This document shows positions 1 through 8,116 of a DNA stretch of 64,000 bases, piece by piece; within the stretch, counting starts at the first letter, position 1, and each line of letters starts with the position of its first letter. The DNA lies in NCBI RefSeq assembly GCF_020736845.1, contig NZ_JAFFQR010000084.1, positions 72,764 to 136,763 of the forward strand. The letters are read 5' to 3'. A program made the translations under genes and the position numbers. The stretch is from Paenibacillus farraposensis. GTDB lineage: Bacteria; Bacillota; Bacilli; Paenibacillales; Paenibacillaceae. The notes below the pieces were generated by a model. That model made no database searches and was not told the DNA's origin. It saw only the letters and a list, made by a program, of their open reading frames with translations.

Positions 1-57
1 TTTTTTTTCAAATTCGCTCATAACGATAACCCACCTTAAATTTTTTTGATAAATCCA

Positions 58-430
58 ATGAAACCAATCAAAATAATGGCAAAAACCGCAATATTGGCAG
101 CAATGACCGCTCTATTACTACCATACGGTGCGCTTGCTTCTGCAAGTGAAGCACCAAGCCCGTTATCTTCTACAATACAAGCCGAAACAGGAAAATGGGA
201 AAAAACAGATGAAATAACATCTGAAAATGGACAAGTTTATAAATATACAGATCCAACTAATGTTGGAGATGATGTTTATTACTATTATGTCAATTATGAC
301 AATCTAATGCAAGAAAAAGGTAATAAAGGTTTGATCTGCAGGCGATGCAGGAGCTGCTTTTTTGTTACCTTGGCGCGGCCGACCTTCCGGTACTGATCAG
401 GCTTACTATGAGCAATCGTTCCAAGCATAG
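58..430 (+). pseudogene. Frameshifted small secreted protein
   Basis: Reading from ATG 58 gives a signal peptide (basic start KPIKIMAK, hydrophobic run, then ALASA as a likely cleavage site) followed by a polar tyrosine-rich mature part (DDVYYYYVNYD). The frame breaks near base 334. The original frame continues into an unnatural cysteine/arginine-rich tail ending at 396. Moving one base to the next frame gives a sensible Gly/Ala-rich tail (SAGDAGAAFLLPWRGRPSG, then DQAYYEQSFQA) with a stop at 428-430. A single extra base, perhaps the A at 334, explains this. No clear Shine-Dalgarno sequence precedes the ATG. I do not recognise the family; a small exported peptide or bacteriocin-like product is possible but unsupported. 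Confidence 0.5.
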
Positions 431-522
431 TCAGCCTGGCTACTACTGCGAATGCAAAGTTTGTATCTCAACCAATTTATATACATTTAATGACATGAGA
501 ATGTATATAAGTCTCAGATAAA

Positions 523-681
523 TCATTTTATAGAATAATTATGATTGTTATGTGGGGGAAGTAATAGTTTTACAATGTCCGCAAGCATGTCCGAAACCAT
601 ATTGTTCATAAAGAGATCATGCAATCGTTGTCTGGCACTTTCCATTTGTTGATGTAATGTTAAAGTTTCATCTATGTTCAT
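523..681 (-). CDS. Hypothetical 52-residue protein
   Basis: A small open frame on the minus strand starts at ATG 681 behind a textbook AGGAGG (about 8 bases upstream) and ends at TGA 523. The product starts MNIDETLTLHQQMESARQRL and is predicted to be helical and amphipathic, with a His/Asn-rich tail. Its size and helical pattern recall Spo0E-like phosphatase peptides, but the SQELD signature of that family is absent, so I do not assign it. The strong ribosome binding site is the main reason to call it real. Confidence 0.5.
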   Translation of the reverse strand: MNIDETLTLHQQMESARQRLHDLFMNNMVSDMLADIVKLLLPPHNNHNYSIK

Positions 682-771
682 ACCTTCACTACCTCCTGGT
701 GAATCTCATTTTAGGAGGTGATGAATAAATACATCATGATCGTTTTTTAGCTGAAAAATCGCAAAATAAAC

Positions 772-797
772 AAAAAAGACCAGTATGAAAGCTGGTC
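772..797 (-). terminator. Rho-independent terminator
   Basis: Stem GACCAG/CTGGTC (778-783 with 792-797) is followed on the minus strand by six T. It lies about 25 bases beyond the 3' end of the broken regulator gene at 821-1860 and would have ended its transcript. Confidence 0.65.
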
Positions 798-820
798 AAT
801 AGTAATGAACCAGTAAAAAG

Positions 821-1860
821 CTAGTTACCATCTAGAACAAAGCCATCTTTTTGGTCAATTCTTTCCCACATTTCATAGTGAGCCAGTATTTCAGGAGTGG
901 CATAGGCTTTGAAACGCTCAAACAGGCCAACACAATTGGAAATGAGTAGTACATGGTTCATTGTAACAGCTTTTTCAAAAGCAATTATTAAATATTTGAA
1001 ACCATATGGATATCTACCTTTATTCAGACTGTATTTAGCCAAAAACGTACGTATTCTTCCGGTAAAACTTGCTGTGCATACGTATCAGAAGATGATGGTT
1101 CCTGATACGCTGCAATTTGAGGTTCAAAGCGCTTTAAAATGTGGTCAATATCTAAATTGTAACGATTGGCTGCGTCAACAACATTCAAGAGCTCGGCGAA
1201 AATTTCTTGTTCACCTGATATATATTCTACGTAATCTGGAAGCACACTGACGTCTCCAGACATGAGCCGGTTTATGTAAATATTAATTTTCGCCCACCCT
1301 TAATATAGTTGCAATCACCCCTTGCATCACAAGCATATGCACACAACAAGTCTGCGTAAGCTATGTATACAAATAGCGGTCTGCTAGGCTTTTTATGAGA
1401 TTCTTGTTTCATACCATAGCTGATTTTTGCTCTATGTCTCATCATCTGTGCATATTTATATACTTTATCTCACTGACTCGACGCTCTATATAAGTTTGCT
1501 AAGTTTTTCAATGCATCCAGTTGGTCAACTTCATCTAATCGATCGACAAAAGGTTCAAATCTAGCAGCCGTTTGTAGATTTTGGACTTGATCTTTCCCTA
1601 TTCGAAGTCTGAACAACCGATACTGACATACAGCAAGCCGTTCTGAATGCTGCTTTCTTTCACTCTCAGCTACATTTTCATAAAGGTAAGCAGCTGCGTC
1701 CCGGTATCCTTTTTGCAGCAATTCCTCAGCTAGTTCAAAGAGTGAAAGAGTGTAGATAGGATTGTCTAGCAGCATACTCACAACGCACTGTAAGCAATCC
1801 AACCGTTCAAGCTCCACGCAGCGATGTAAAAATGGGTGTATTTTCCGTCAATATTCAGTG
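821..1860 (-). pseudogene. Broken TPR-type transcriptional regulator (C-terminal part)
   Basis: Three minus-strand segments join into one helical-repeat protein. The first (1817 to 1470) has TPR-like helices around LFELAEELLQKGYRDAAAYL. It hits a TGA at 1470-1472 where TGG would keep the frame (SQ-W-DKVYKYAQMM). The frame then reads to about 1300, where AAGGGTGG needs one more G to continue as GWAKINIYINRLMSGD. Near 1037-1041 a T5 run (AAAAA on the plus strand) needs a sixth T to continue as RFLAKYSLNKG. The end matches the style of large Firmicute XRE regulators with TPR domains. The N-terminal HTH is missing, with a stop just upstream near 1850. One nonsense change plus two homopolymer losses imply a dead gene. 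Confidence 0.6.
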
Positions 1861-2140
1861 GTGTTTGTGCAATTTAGCTGATAATTTAACCTATTTCAAA
1901 AGTGCACTTTTATGCAAGCAATGTATACTCGACCTGAAGGGGAATGTAGGTGTTAGTCCCATTCCTGTTGCTAAGGGTCCTACGCATAAAGAAAATAAAG
2001 GAATTCGGTCTTCGTCACAACAAATGGTTGAAAGTCTACAGAAACTCATGCGTGAACATCCAAAAGCCAAGCAGGGCGAATACGCCGAATGGCTTGGCGT
2101 GTCACAGGATCGTATATCTCAGCTAAAAAAATTATTATAG
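1832..2140 (+). other. HTH-like protein fragment
   Basis: An open frame of about 100 codons whose last 45 residues look like a genuine small DNA-binding region: QQMVESLQKLMREHPKAK, then GEYAEWLGVSQDRISQLKKL, a helix-turn-helix-like pattern (W-LGVS-DRISQLKK). The first half is low quality, cysteine-rich, and overlaps the 5' end of the broken regulator on the other strand, so the true start is unknown and may be lost. It could be the tail of a plasmid or phage-type regulator stranded in this decayed region. No Shine-Dalgarno sequence was found. Confidence 0.3.
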
Positions 2141-2160
2141 GAATAATCCCGATTTGAATA

Positions 2161-2181
2161 AAACACCTTTAATGGGTGTTT
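2161..2181. terminator. Inverted repeat, possible terminator
   Basis: AAACACC (2161-2167) and GGTGTTT (2175-2181) form a perfect 7-bp stem about 20 bases after the HTH fragment. The T run is short, so termination is probable but weak. The following 250 bases up to the pectate lyase gene show no further feature I can support. Confidence 0.4.
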
Positions 2182-2432
2182 CAGGAATATAGAGGCCATA
2201 GAAAAAATAGCGATTCTTGTGATTTTAGGAAATTGCACTTGGTGTGTTCACGAAAATGGATGGCAAATTTAATAGAGAATTTAAGACAAAAGATAAGTAA
2301 TTAGGCATATTTTAATATTTTTTTATATGTCTATAATTATGGGAGGTAGTGCTAGAACATGCAGTGATGTAGCTATGGAAGGTTTTTTGACTGTTTGACA
2401 CTCAAATAATTATTTAATAAGGAGGATGTTAC

Positions 2433-4526
2433 ATGAAGTCGAATTTGATGAAAAAATGTGCAAACGTAATGTTGACCAGTTCGTTGGCGCTGTCTCTATC
2501 GTTACCGTTGCTAGGTCATGCGTATGCAGATGGAAATTTACAGGTGAGTGATAACTTTGAACAAGGTGAAGCTCAAGACTGGAAAGTAGATTCGGGGAAT
2601 TGGTCTGTTGTCAAGGGAGGGGATGGCTTCACATACCAGCAATCTGGTCGAAGTGAAGGCTGCTCTGTTAAAGGCGATGCTTCCTGGACGAACTATAGTG
2701 TGCAAGCAGATGTGTATGTAGATGATTTTAACGGCTCCAATCGGGTATATATCGCAGGCAGATACACAGATGCCGATAACTTCTATGCAGCTTCGTTGTA
2801 CAACAAGAAGGGCGGAGCTCTCGAAATTCGTAAAAACGTAAACGGTTCCATGAAGACACTGGCTACCAAAAAGAATTACAAACTGGACACCCATACTTGG
2901 TACAGAGTAAAGCTGGAACTGTCCGGTTCGGAAATAAAGATGTACGTCAATGATAAACTGGAGTTGTCCGCAACAGATGCCAGTCTTACTGCGGGAGCTA
3001 TTGGTTTGGTAACCTCCAAGACAACTGCTCAATTCGATAATGTGATCGTATCCGGTACCTCCCCGGAAGGGGATACAGGTACATCACCTGTGAACCCGGT
3101 ACCAGGCAAAGATCAGCCAACTCCTGGTGTGAATAATAACGCAACCTCTAAGAACAACTATAATTTGACCGGCTTCTCGTATGGTAATACAGGCGGTGGA
3201 AACATTGCAGAAACCGATGCTAATTACAAAAAGGTCTACAACGCTGTAGATCTCAACGAAGCACTGAAGAAAGGAACCAAAGTCAAGGTTATTGAGATTA
3301 TGAACAATCTCGATCTCGGCTGGAATGAAATTCCTAGTGCTGCCAAGGTAATTCCTTTTGGTGCCAACAATCCTGTACAGACACACCCTGTTCTGAAGAA
3401 AACAGGTGTGAGCAAAGTCTATTTTGAGAACTTGCATGGAATCACGATTTTCTCGGCAAACGGCGCTAAAATCAAACATGCTGGCTTTGTTATCAAAAAC
3501 TGCTCTAATTTGATTTTCCGCAACCTCGAATTTGACGAGCTTTGGGAGTGGGATGAAGCAACCAAAGGCAACTATGACAAGAACGACTGGGATTATATTA
3601 CCATTGAAGGTACAAGCTCCAAGGTGTGGATCGACCATTGTACATTTAACAAAGCCTATGATGGCTTGGTAGATGTGAAAAAAGGAAGTAACGGAGTTAC
3701 GATTTCCTGGTCTTTGTTCAAAGGAGATGACCGCAGTTCCAACAGCTGGGTGACCCAACAAATCAACGCTATGGAAGCTCACAAATCTTCCTACCCTATG
3801 TACGCTTATTTGAGAAGCAGTGCAGTAGGCATGAGTAAAGAAGATATCATTGATATTGCAGCAGGACAAAAGAAAGCTCATCTGATTGGTGCTACAGAAA
3901 TGGCTGGTGACAATCCGGATCTGGAAGTAACGCTGCATCATAATTACTACCTGGATATTCAGGATCGCATGCCTCGTCTGCGTGGTGGTAATGCCCATGT
4001 ATATAACATCGTTATGGACGATGCCGGATTGGCCAGAGCCAAAACAAGAATTACGCCTGACATGGCAAAAGCGATTGCTGCCAAAGGATACCACTTTGAC
4101 GTCGTAGGCAACGGTGCGATTTCAACCGAAAATGGCGCGGTACTGCTTGAAAAATCGTATTTAATTGATGTATTTTCTCCAATTCGCAATAATCAAAATG
4201 ATGCTAAGAAAGCCGAATATACAGGTAAAATCAAAGCAGAGGACGTCATCTTCTCGGATAAAGGCACCGTATTCAGAGGAGGCAGCGAAGAAGCAAACAG
4301 TCCGTTAGCTCCGTATCCTGCGACGGCAAAGGATTTCTCCTGGAATGGATTCACAAAACTGCCATACAGCTATACAGCCGAAAACCCTGAAAACCTGGTT
4401 GCTCAATTGCAGGGCAAGGATGGAGCAGGTGCAGGCAAGCTGAACTGGTCAAAAGAAAACTGGCTCAAAACAGCATACAATGGAGCCGCTTCGAAAGTTG
4501 TGCAAGCAGTGGAAGATTCCGAATAA
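2433..4526 (+). CDS. Secreted pectate lyase (PL1) with N-terminal lectin-like domain
   Basis: Cleaves polygalacturonate by beta-elimination outside the cell. ATG 2433 follows AAGGAGG. A signal peptide (lysine start, hydrophobic core, cleavage after GHAYA) leads to a jelly-roll domain at about residues 35-205 of the concanavalin-like/3-keto-disaccharide hydrolase type (DNFEQGEAQDWKVDSGNWSV). A Pro/Thr/Asn linker joins it to a pectate lyase family 1 beta-helix (about 240-690). The catalytic part shows the hallmark VWIDHCTF near residue 399 and RMPRLRGG near 513, the region of the catalytic Arg in PL1. At 697 residues it is longer than the usual 400-residue PL1 enzymes because of the extra N-terminal domain, probably for carbohydrate contact. 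It is monocistronic, with its own terminator. Confidence 0.93.
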   Translation: MKSNLMKKCANVMLTSSLALSLSLPLLGHAYADGNLQVSDNFEQGEAQDWKVDSGNWSVVKGGDGFTYQQSGRSEGCSVKGDASWTNYSVQADVYVDDFNGSNRVYIAGRYTDADNFYAASLYNKKGGALEIRKNVNGSMKTLATKKNYKLDTHTWYRVKLELSGSEIKMYVNDKLELSATDASLTAGAIGLVTSKTTAQFDNVIVSGTSPEGDTGTSPVNPVPGKDQPTPGVNNNATSKNNYNLTGFSYGNTGGGNIAETDANYKKVYNAVDLNEALKKGTKVKVIEIMNNLDLGWNEIPSAAKVIPFGANNPVQTHPVLKKTGVSKVYFENLHGITIFSANGAKIKHAGFVIKNCSNLIFRNLEFDELWEWDEATKGNYDKNDWDYITIEGTSSKVWIDHCTFNKAYDGLVDVKKGSNGVTISWSLFKGDDRSSNSWVTQQINAMEAHKSSYPMYAYLRSSAVGMSKEDIIDIAAGQKKAHLIGATEMAGDNPDLEVTLHHNYYLDIQDRMPRLRGGNAHVYNIVMDDAGLARAKTRITPDMAKAIAAKGYHFDVVGNGAISTENGAVLLEKSYLIDVFSPIRNNQNDAKKAEYTGKIKAEDVIFSDKGTVFRGGSEEANSPLAPYPATAKDFSWNGFTKLPYSYTAENPENLVAQLQGKDGAGAGKLNWSKENWLKTAYNGAASKVVQAVEDSE

Positions 4527-4540
4527 ATAAATATATATAA

Positions 4541-4580
4541 GCAGCCAGGACAGATATGCTCTGTTCCTGGCTGCTTTTTT
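4541..4580 (+). terminator. Rho-independent terminator of pectate lyase gene
   Basis: GCAGCCAGGA (4541-4550) pairs with TCCTGGCTGC (4565-4574), followed by six T. It can serve only the plus-strand lyase; the gene to the right is convergent. Confidence 0.9.
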
Positions 4581-4613
4581 GTTAACTGCATTTAGGCTGC
4601 GTTCGGTATGTTC

Positions 4614-4958
4614 TTAGCCGATAACAACAAATGAGGATACGCCAGCAGGTACCGATCTAACCCGGAATAACGTTCCATCGTCTCTAAAGGTACGCAGAGT
4701 AAAAGCCTGGTTCGTAGGTGTGCGGACTCTGTTGAATCGGACCGTACCAAAACTGTCGAAGTTTGCAGCTTGTACAAAGCTTCCATCTAGACGCCGGAGT
4801 GTAGCAAAGAATCCAGTCGTGTTAAAAGGCACACCGTTAGTGTTAGCCCAGATGACTGTAAAACGGCGAAGGGTTTGTGTCGGGCTTACATTGCGATATC
4901 TCGTAATAGGAACCTTTCTGCCTGTGGATTTCAGTGTTTGCGGAGGACGAATGGCCAC
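4614..4958 (-). CDS. Hypothetical 114-residue beta-rich protein
   Basis: Starts at GTG 4958, spaced correctly from AAAGGAG (the AACAAAGGAGTT stretch read on the minus strand). The product (MAIRPPQTLKSTGRKV...) is rich in Arg, Thr, Phe and short alternating hydrophobic stretches, which suggests a small beta-sandwich. It has no signal peptide, membrane segment or cysteine. I do not recognise a family. It is convergent to the pectate lyase gene. Its 5' leader contains an inverted repeat covering the Shine-Dalgarno sequence (see 4967-5010), so translation may be conditional. Confidence 0.7.
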   Translation of the reverse strand: MAIRPPQTLKSTGRKVPITRYRNVSPTQTLRRFTVIWANTNGVPFNTTGFFATLRRLDGSFVQAANFDSFGTVRFNRVRTPTNQAFTLRTFRDDGTLFRVRSVPAGVSSFVVIG

Positions 4959-4966
4959 TTCAAATC

Positions 4967-5010
4967 AACTCCTTTGTTGTGATGAGATAGTAGATGCATA
5001 CAAAGGAGTT
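4967..5010 (-). promoter_or_regulatory. Inverted repeat that can sequester the Shine-Dalgarno of the 4614-4958 gene
   Basis: AACTCCTTTGT at 4967-4977 is the exact reverse complement of ACAAAGGAGTT at 5000-5010 (11 bp, 22-base loop). In the minus-strand transcript the upstream arm can pair with the downstream arm, which contains the AAAGGAG used by GTG 4958. This would hide the ribosome binding site in a hairpin. Without a following T run it is unlikely to be a terminator. Confidence 0.55.
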
Positions 5011-5095
5011 TTGGATTGTGCTATGAACTACTTTTAAAAGAAATAGGTACATGTCGAACTCAAAATGGCATGGAAGCGGAGCAGGCGGGACCTCC

Positions 5096-8000
5096 TCATG
5101 CCCAATCGCGCCGCAGCGTGAAGAGTTCTCTCAATGCGTCTGTCGACAGCTCGGTAATCCAGCCCTCGGTGCTGGAAATGATCTGGTCGCTAAGCTGTTG
5201 CTTGCTCTCCAGCATTTCGTCAATGCGTTCTTCCAGCGTGCCCAGCGCAATGAATTTATGCACCTGAACGTCCTTCGTTTGTCCCATTCGGTAAGCGCGG
5301 TCTGTGGCCTGATTTTCGACGGCCGGATTCCACCAGCGATCAAAGTGAAAAACGTGGTTGGCCGCTGTCAGATTGAGCCCTACACCACCAGCCTTGAGTG
5401 ACAAAATAAATACAGACGGCTGCGCTTCGGGCGGCAGTGCGTGAGATTGGAATTGATCAATCATCCGGTCGCGTACGGTTTTGGACGTGCTGCCGTTCAG
5501 GTAAAGCACAGGCTCTTGCAGCTCTTGCGCGAGTACCTGCTGAAGCATCTGGCCCATGCCAATATATTGTGTGAAAATAAGGCAGCGCTCGCCTTCCGCC
5601 CGCAGTTCCTTAACCATGGCCAGAATACGCTCAAGCTTGGAAGAGCGACTGACAAGCGCTTCGAGCTCAGATGGGCTATATCCGGAACTCGCGACCTCCA
5701 AAGCTGTTTCCTTGGTCAAAAGAACAGGGTGATCACAAAGCTGCTTTAGCTGGGTCAGAGCGGATAAAATGGCTCCTTTCCGCTCAATGCCCTCCAGCTT
5801 TTGCATCCGTTCCATCAGCTCTTTGACAATCTGGTCATAGAGCGCTCCCTGCTCGGAGGTGAGATGAATGTAGGTTTTCATCTCGTTCTTGTCAGGCAAA
5901 TCCAGCTGTATAGCCGGGTCCTTTTTTTTGCGCCGCAGCATGAAGGGCTGAACCAGCTTTTGCAAATCGGTCATTCGCTGCTCGTTATGCTCTTTCTCGA
6001 TGGCATTCATGAACCGATTGCTAAAGGCGCGCAAGCTGCCCAGATAGCCGGGATTGATGAAATCATAGATGGACCATAGCTCTGATAGCCGATTCTCAAT
6101 AGGCGTCCCGGTCAGTGCTATGCGATGACGCGCAGGGAAGCTGCGAACAGCTGTGGATTGCTTGGTCTGTGCATTTTTAATGTTTTGCGCTTCATCCAGG
6201 CAAATCGAGTCCCAGGTCATGCCTTGAAGCAGCTCTTGATCAAGGGCGGCAGTGGCAAAGGAAGTCAGGACGACATCGGCTTGCTCGGCTTCTTCGCGGA
6301 ACAACTCTCCCTGATCCCGCTTGCTTCCATAGTGCAGCAGGACCTTCAATGAAGGGGCGAACCGGTCAAGCTCCTTCTGCCAGTTGCCCAGCACCGAGGT
6401 CGGGCAAATCAGAAGGGAGCTGGAGCGTGTGCCCGTCTCCGCCGCAATATCTTGCAGATGCAATAAATAGGCAATAAACTGCACCGTTTTGCCAAGTCCC
6501 ATGTCATCTGCCAGACAAGCGCCCAGCCCAAAGCGGCGCAAAAAGGCAAGCCATGCATAGCCGTCTCGCTGATAGGTCCGCAGCTCGGCTTGCAGTCCGT
6601 CCGGCGTGTCCAACGCAGGCCACTCCGACTGTCTGCCGAGCTGGCTGATCAGCTTCAGCAGATGGGCGTTCAGCTCGACCTCCAGCCGGATGCGTGCCGC
6701 ATTCTCCGGTTGTTCGCCTGAGCTATCGCCTTCAGGCTCATCGCCATCGCCGAGCAGGTGCAGCTGCAGAATGTCCTGAAAGGACAAGCCCTGACTGCTG
6801 TCGATCCCGGCCATCGCCCGGCGAATTTGGGCGAGCAGCGCGGGATCGAGCGCGATCCATTGCCCCCGGAAGCGCACCAAGCGCTCATTGCGGGCCACCA
6901 GCTCGGCGAACTCGGACTCGCTCAGATCAGCATCACCAATGGCAACACGCCAATCGAACTGGACAATCGAGTCCAGTCCAAACAGCGAGCCGCTCTTGGT
7001 GCTCGCTCCTGCGCCTTCGCCTGGGCGAACCTTGGCCCGCAGCTTCGGCTTTTTGCGGGTAGCGGCCTCCCACCAGGCCGGCAGCAGCACCTGCCAGCCG
7101 CCTTCCAGCAGACGCTGGCTGTCGGTCGTCAGGAATTGCCACGCCGCTTCATCCGTGAGCGGGCGATTCAGCACGTCAGCGCGGCTTCCGCTGCACAGCC
7201 CGGCTGGCAAAATCGCGCTCAAGCGTTGCAGCCATCCGGCTGAGCGCTCGCGTACATGCGTCGCCCACGCGTCGGGCCATGAGCCGGACGCGTATCCATC
7301 CGCGCCAAGCTGTACAGGCACGAGCAGCGCCGCGTCCTGCTTGTCCTGCAGCACCAGCTTGAGCTGCCAGGTCGGCTCGTCGTCCTCCGGTGCTGGCTCC
7401 AGCAATTGTAGCAGTGGGCGAAATGGCGCCGTGTCCGCTTTCCAGCCGATGGCCACAAGCCAGGCCCGCGCATCGAGACCTGCGGCTACCGAGCGGCCCG
7501 GGGCGAAGAGGCTTGGGTACTCTCTTCGCAAATCGGCAGCTTCCGCTTCGGTGCCGTACCAGCGCTGGAACACGGCGGCCGAGAACGCTGCTGCCACCCC
7601 TTCGCGCTCTTCCTTTTCCAGGCTGTCGAGGAGCCGGGTAAGCTTCGTCAGTTCTAGGCTTTTCAGCACTTTTTTTGCTGATAACGAATCTGATGATTCT
7701 CGTGATTCCTGCATCTCCAGTGACTCCGCATCCCAAATCCATTGCAGCTTGCCTGCCTGAAAGGCGGTGAAGCTGGGCACATAGCCTTTTGCTTCAATGC
7801 AGCGGGCAAGCAGAGGGATGGAGCGCAGCCAAGGGGCATGAACCTCGTCCCAGGTCCATTCGATATGCTCCAGCAGCTCGCCCTCGGCCAGAAAAGGAAT
7901 CACCTGATCGGAGGGAAGAACGATAACATCGGTGCCCTGAACGTGCTGCACCTCCAACTCAGTGCCATAAAACGAAGTTTCATGCCAAGCAAACAAACGC

Positions 8001-8116
8001 TGCTTTAATATTTGGCCGGAAATGCTGTAATTCATGGAGGAATCGCCATAGATCAGCGCGTCTCCATAGGTGGTTAACCGGATGTGTACCGTGATCGTTT
8101 CGGTATATTGGCTCAT
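5096..8116 (-). CDS. SNF2-family DEAD/DEAH ATP-dependent helicase
   Basis: A 1006-residue Swi2/Snf2-type DNA translocase. Motifs in order: Walker A region DDMGLGKT near residue 535, DEAQ Walker B near 640 (LDEAQNIKNAQTKQS), motif III LTGTPIENRL near 670, and helicase C motifs LSLKAGGVGLNLTAANHV and DRWWNPAVENQATDRAYRMGQ near 915-945. The first 500 residues are the poorly conserved N-terminal region of bacterial SNF2 proteins (SNF2-associated type). ATG 8116 follows AAAGGGA and overlaps the stop of the upstream SWIM-protein gene by four bases (ATGA), implying translational coupling. The pair is common in Firmicutes; roles in chromatin-like remodelling, repair or RNA polymerase recycling have been suggested for relatives but cannot be read from sequence. 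Confidence 0.92.
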   Translation of the reverse strand: MSQYTETITVHIRLTTYGDALIYGDSSMNYSISGQILKQRLFAWHETSFYGTELEVQHVQGTDVIVLPSDQVIPFLAEGELLEHIEWTWDEVHAPWLRSIPLLARCIEAKGYVPSFTAFQAGKLQWIWDAESLEMQESRESSDSLSAKKVLKSLELTKLTRLLDSLEKEEREGVAAAFSAAVFQRWYGTEAEAADLRREYPSLFAPGRSVAAGLDARAWLVAIGWKADTAPFRPLLQLLEPAPEDDEPTWQLKLVLQDKQDAALLVPVQLGADGYASGSWPDAWATHVRERSAGWLQRLSAILPAGLCSGSRADVLNRPLTDEAAWQFLTTDSQRLLEGGWQVLLPAWWEAATRKKPKLRAKVRPGEGAGASTKSGSLFGLDSIVQFDWRVAIGDADLSESEFAELVARNERLVRFRGQWIALDPALLAQIRRAMAGIDSSQGLSFQDILQLHLLGDGDEPEGDSSGEQPENAARIRLEVELNAHLLKLISQLGRQSEWPALDTPDGLQAELRTYQRDGYAWLAFLRRFGLGACLADDMGLGKTVQFIAYLLHLQDIAAETGTRSSSLLICPTSVLGNWQKELDRFAPSLKVLLHYGSKRDQGELFREEAEQADVVLTSFATAALDQELLQGMTWDSICLDEAQNIKNAQTKQSTAVRSFPARHRIALTGTPIENRLSELWSIYDFINPGYLGSLRAFSNRFMNAIEKEHNEQRMTDLQKLVQPFMLRRKKKDPAIQLDLPDKNEMKTYIHLTSEQGALYDQIVKELMERMQKLEGIERKGAILSALTQLKQLCDHPVLLTKETALEVASSGYSPSELEALVSRSSKLERILAMVKELRAEGERCLIFTQYIGMGQMLQQVLAQELQEPVLYLNGSTSKTVRDRMIDQFQSHALPPEAQPSVFILSLKAGGVGLNLTAANHVFHFDRWWNPAVENQATDRAYRMGQTKDVQVHKFIALGTLEERIDEMLESKQQLSDQIISSTEGWITELSTDALRELFTLRRDWA

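Noticed and set aside
523-681. Spo0E-like phosphatase identity for the 52-residue product
   Set aside because: The size fits, but the SQELD signature is absent.
1-2430. Prophage or integrative element at the left end
   Set aside because: HTH fragments and broken genes are present, but no integrase, att repeat, capsid or conjugation gene is seen.
3084-4094. 336-codon open frame antisense to pectate lyase
   Set aside because: It is the reverse shadow of a clear PL1 domain, with composition typical of antisense reading and no start site.
6694-7760. Long plus-strand open frames inside the SNF2 gene
   Set aside because: High-GC antisense frames across the helicase N-terminal region; Arg/Ser/Pro/Ala-rich without motifs.
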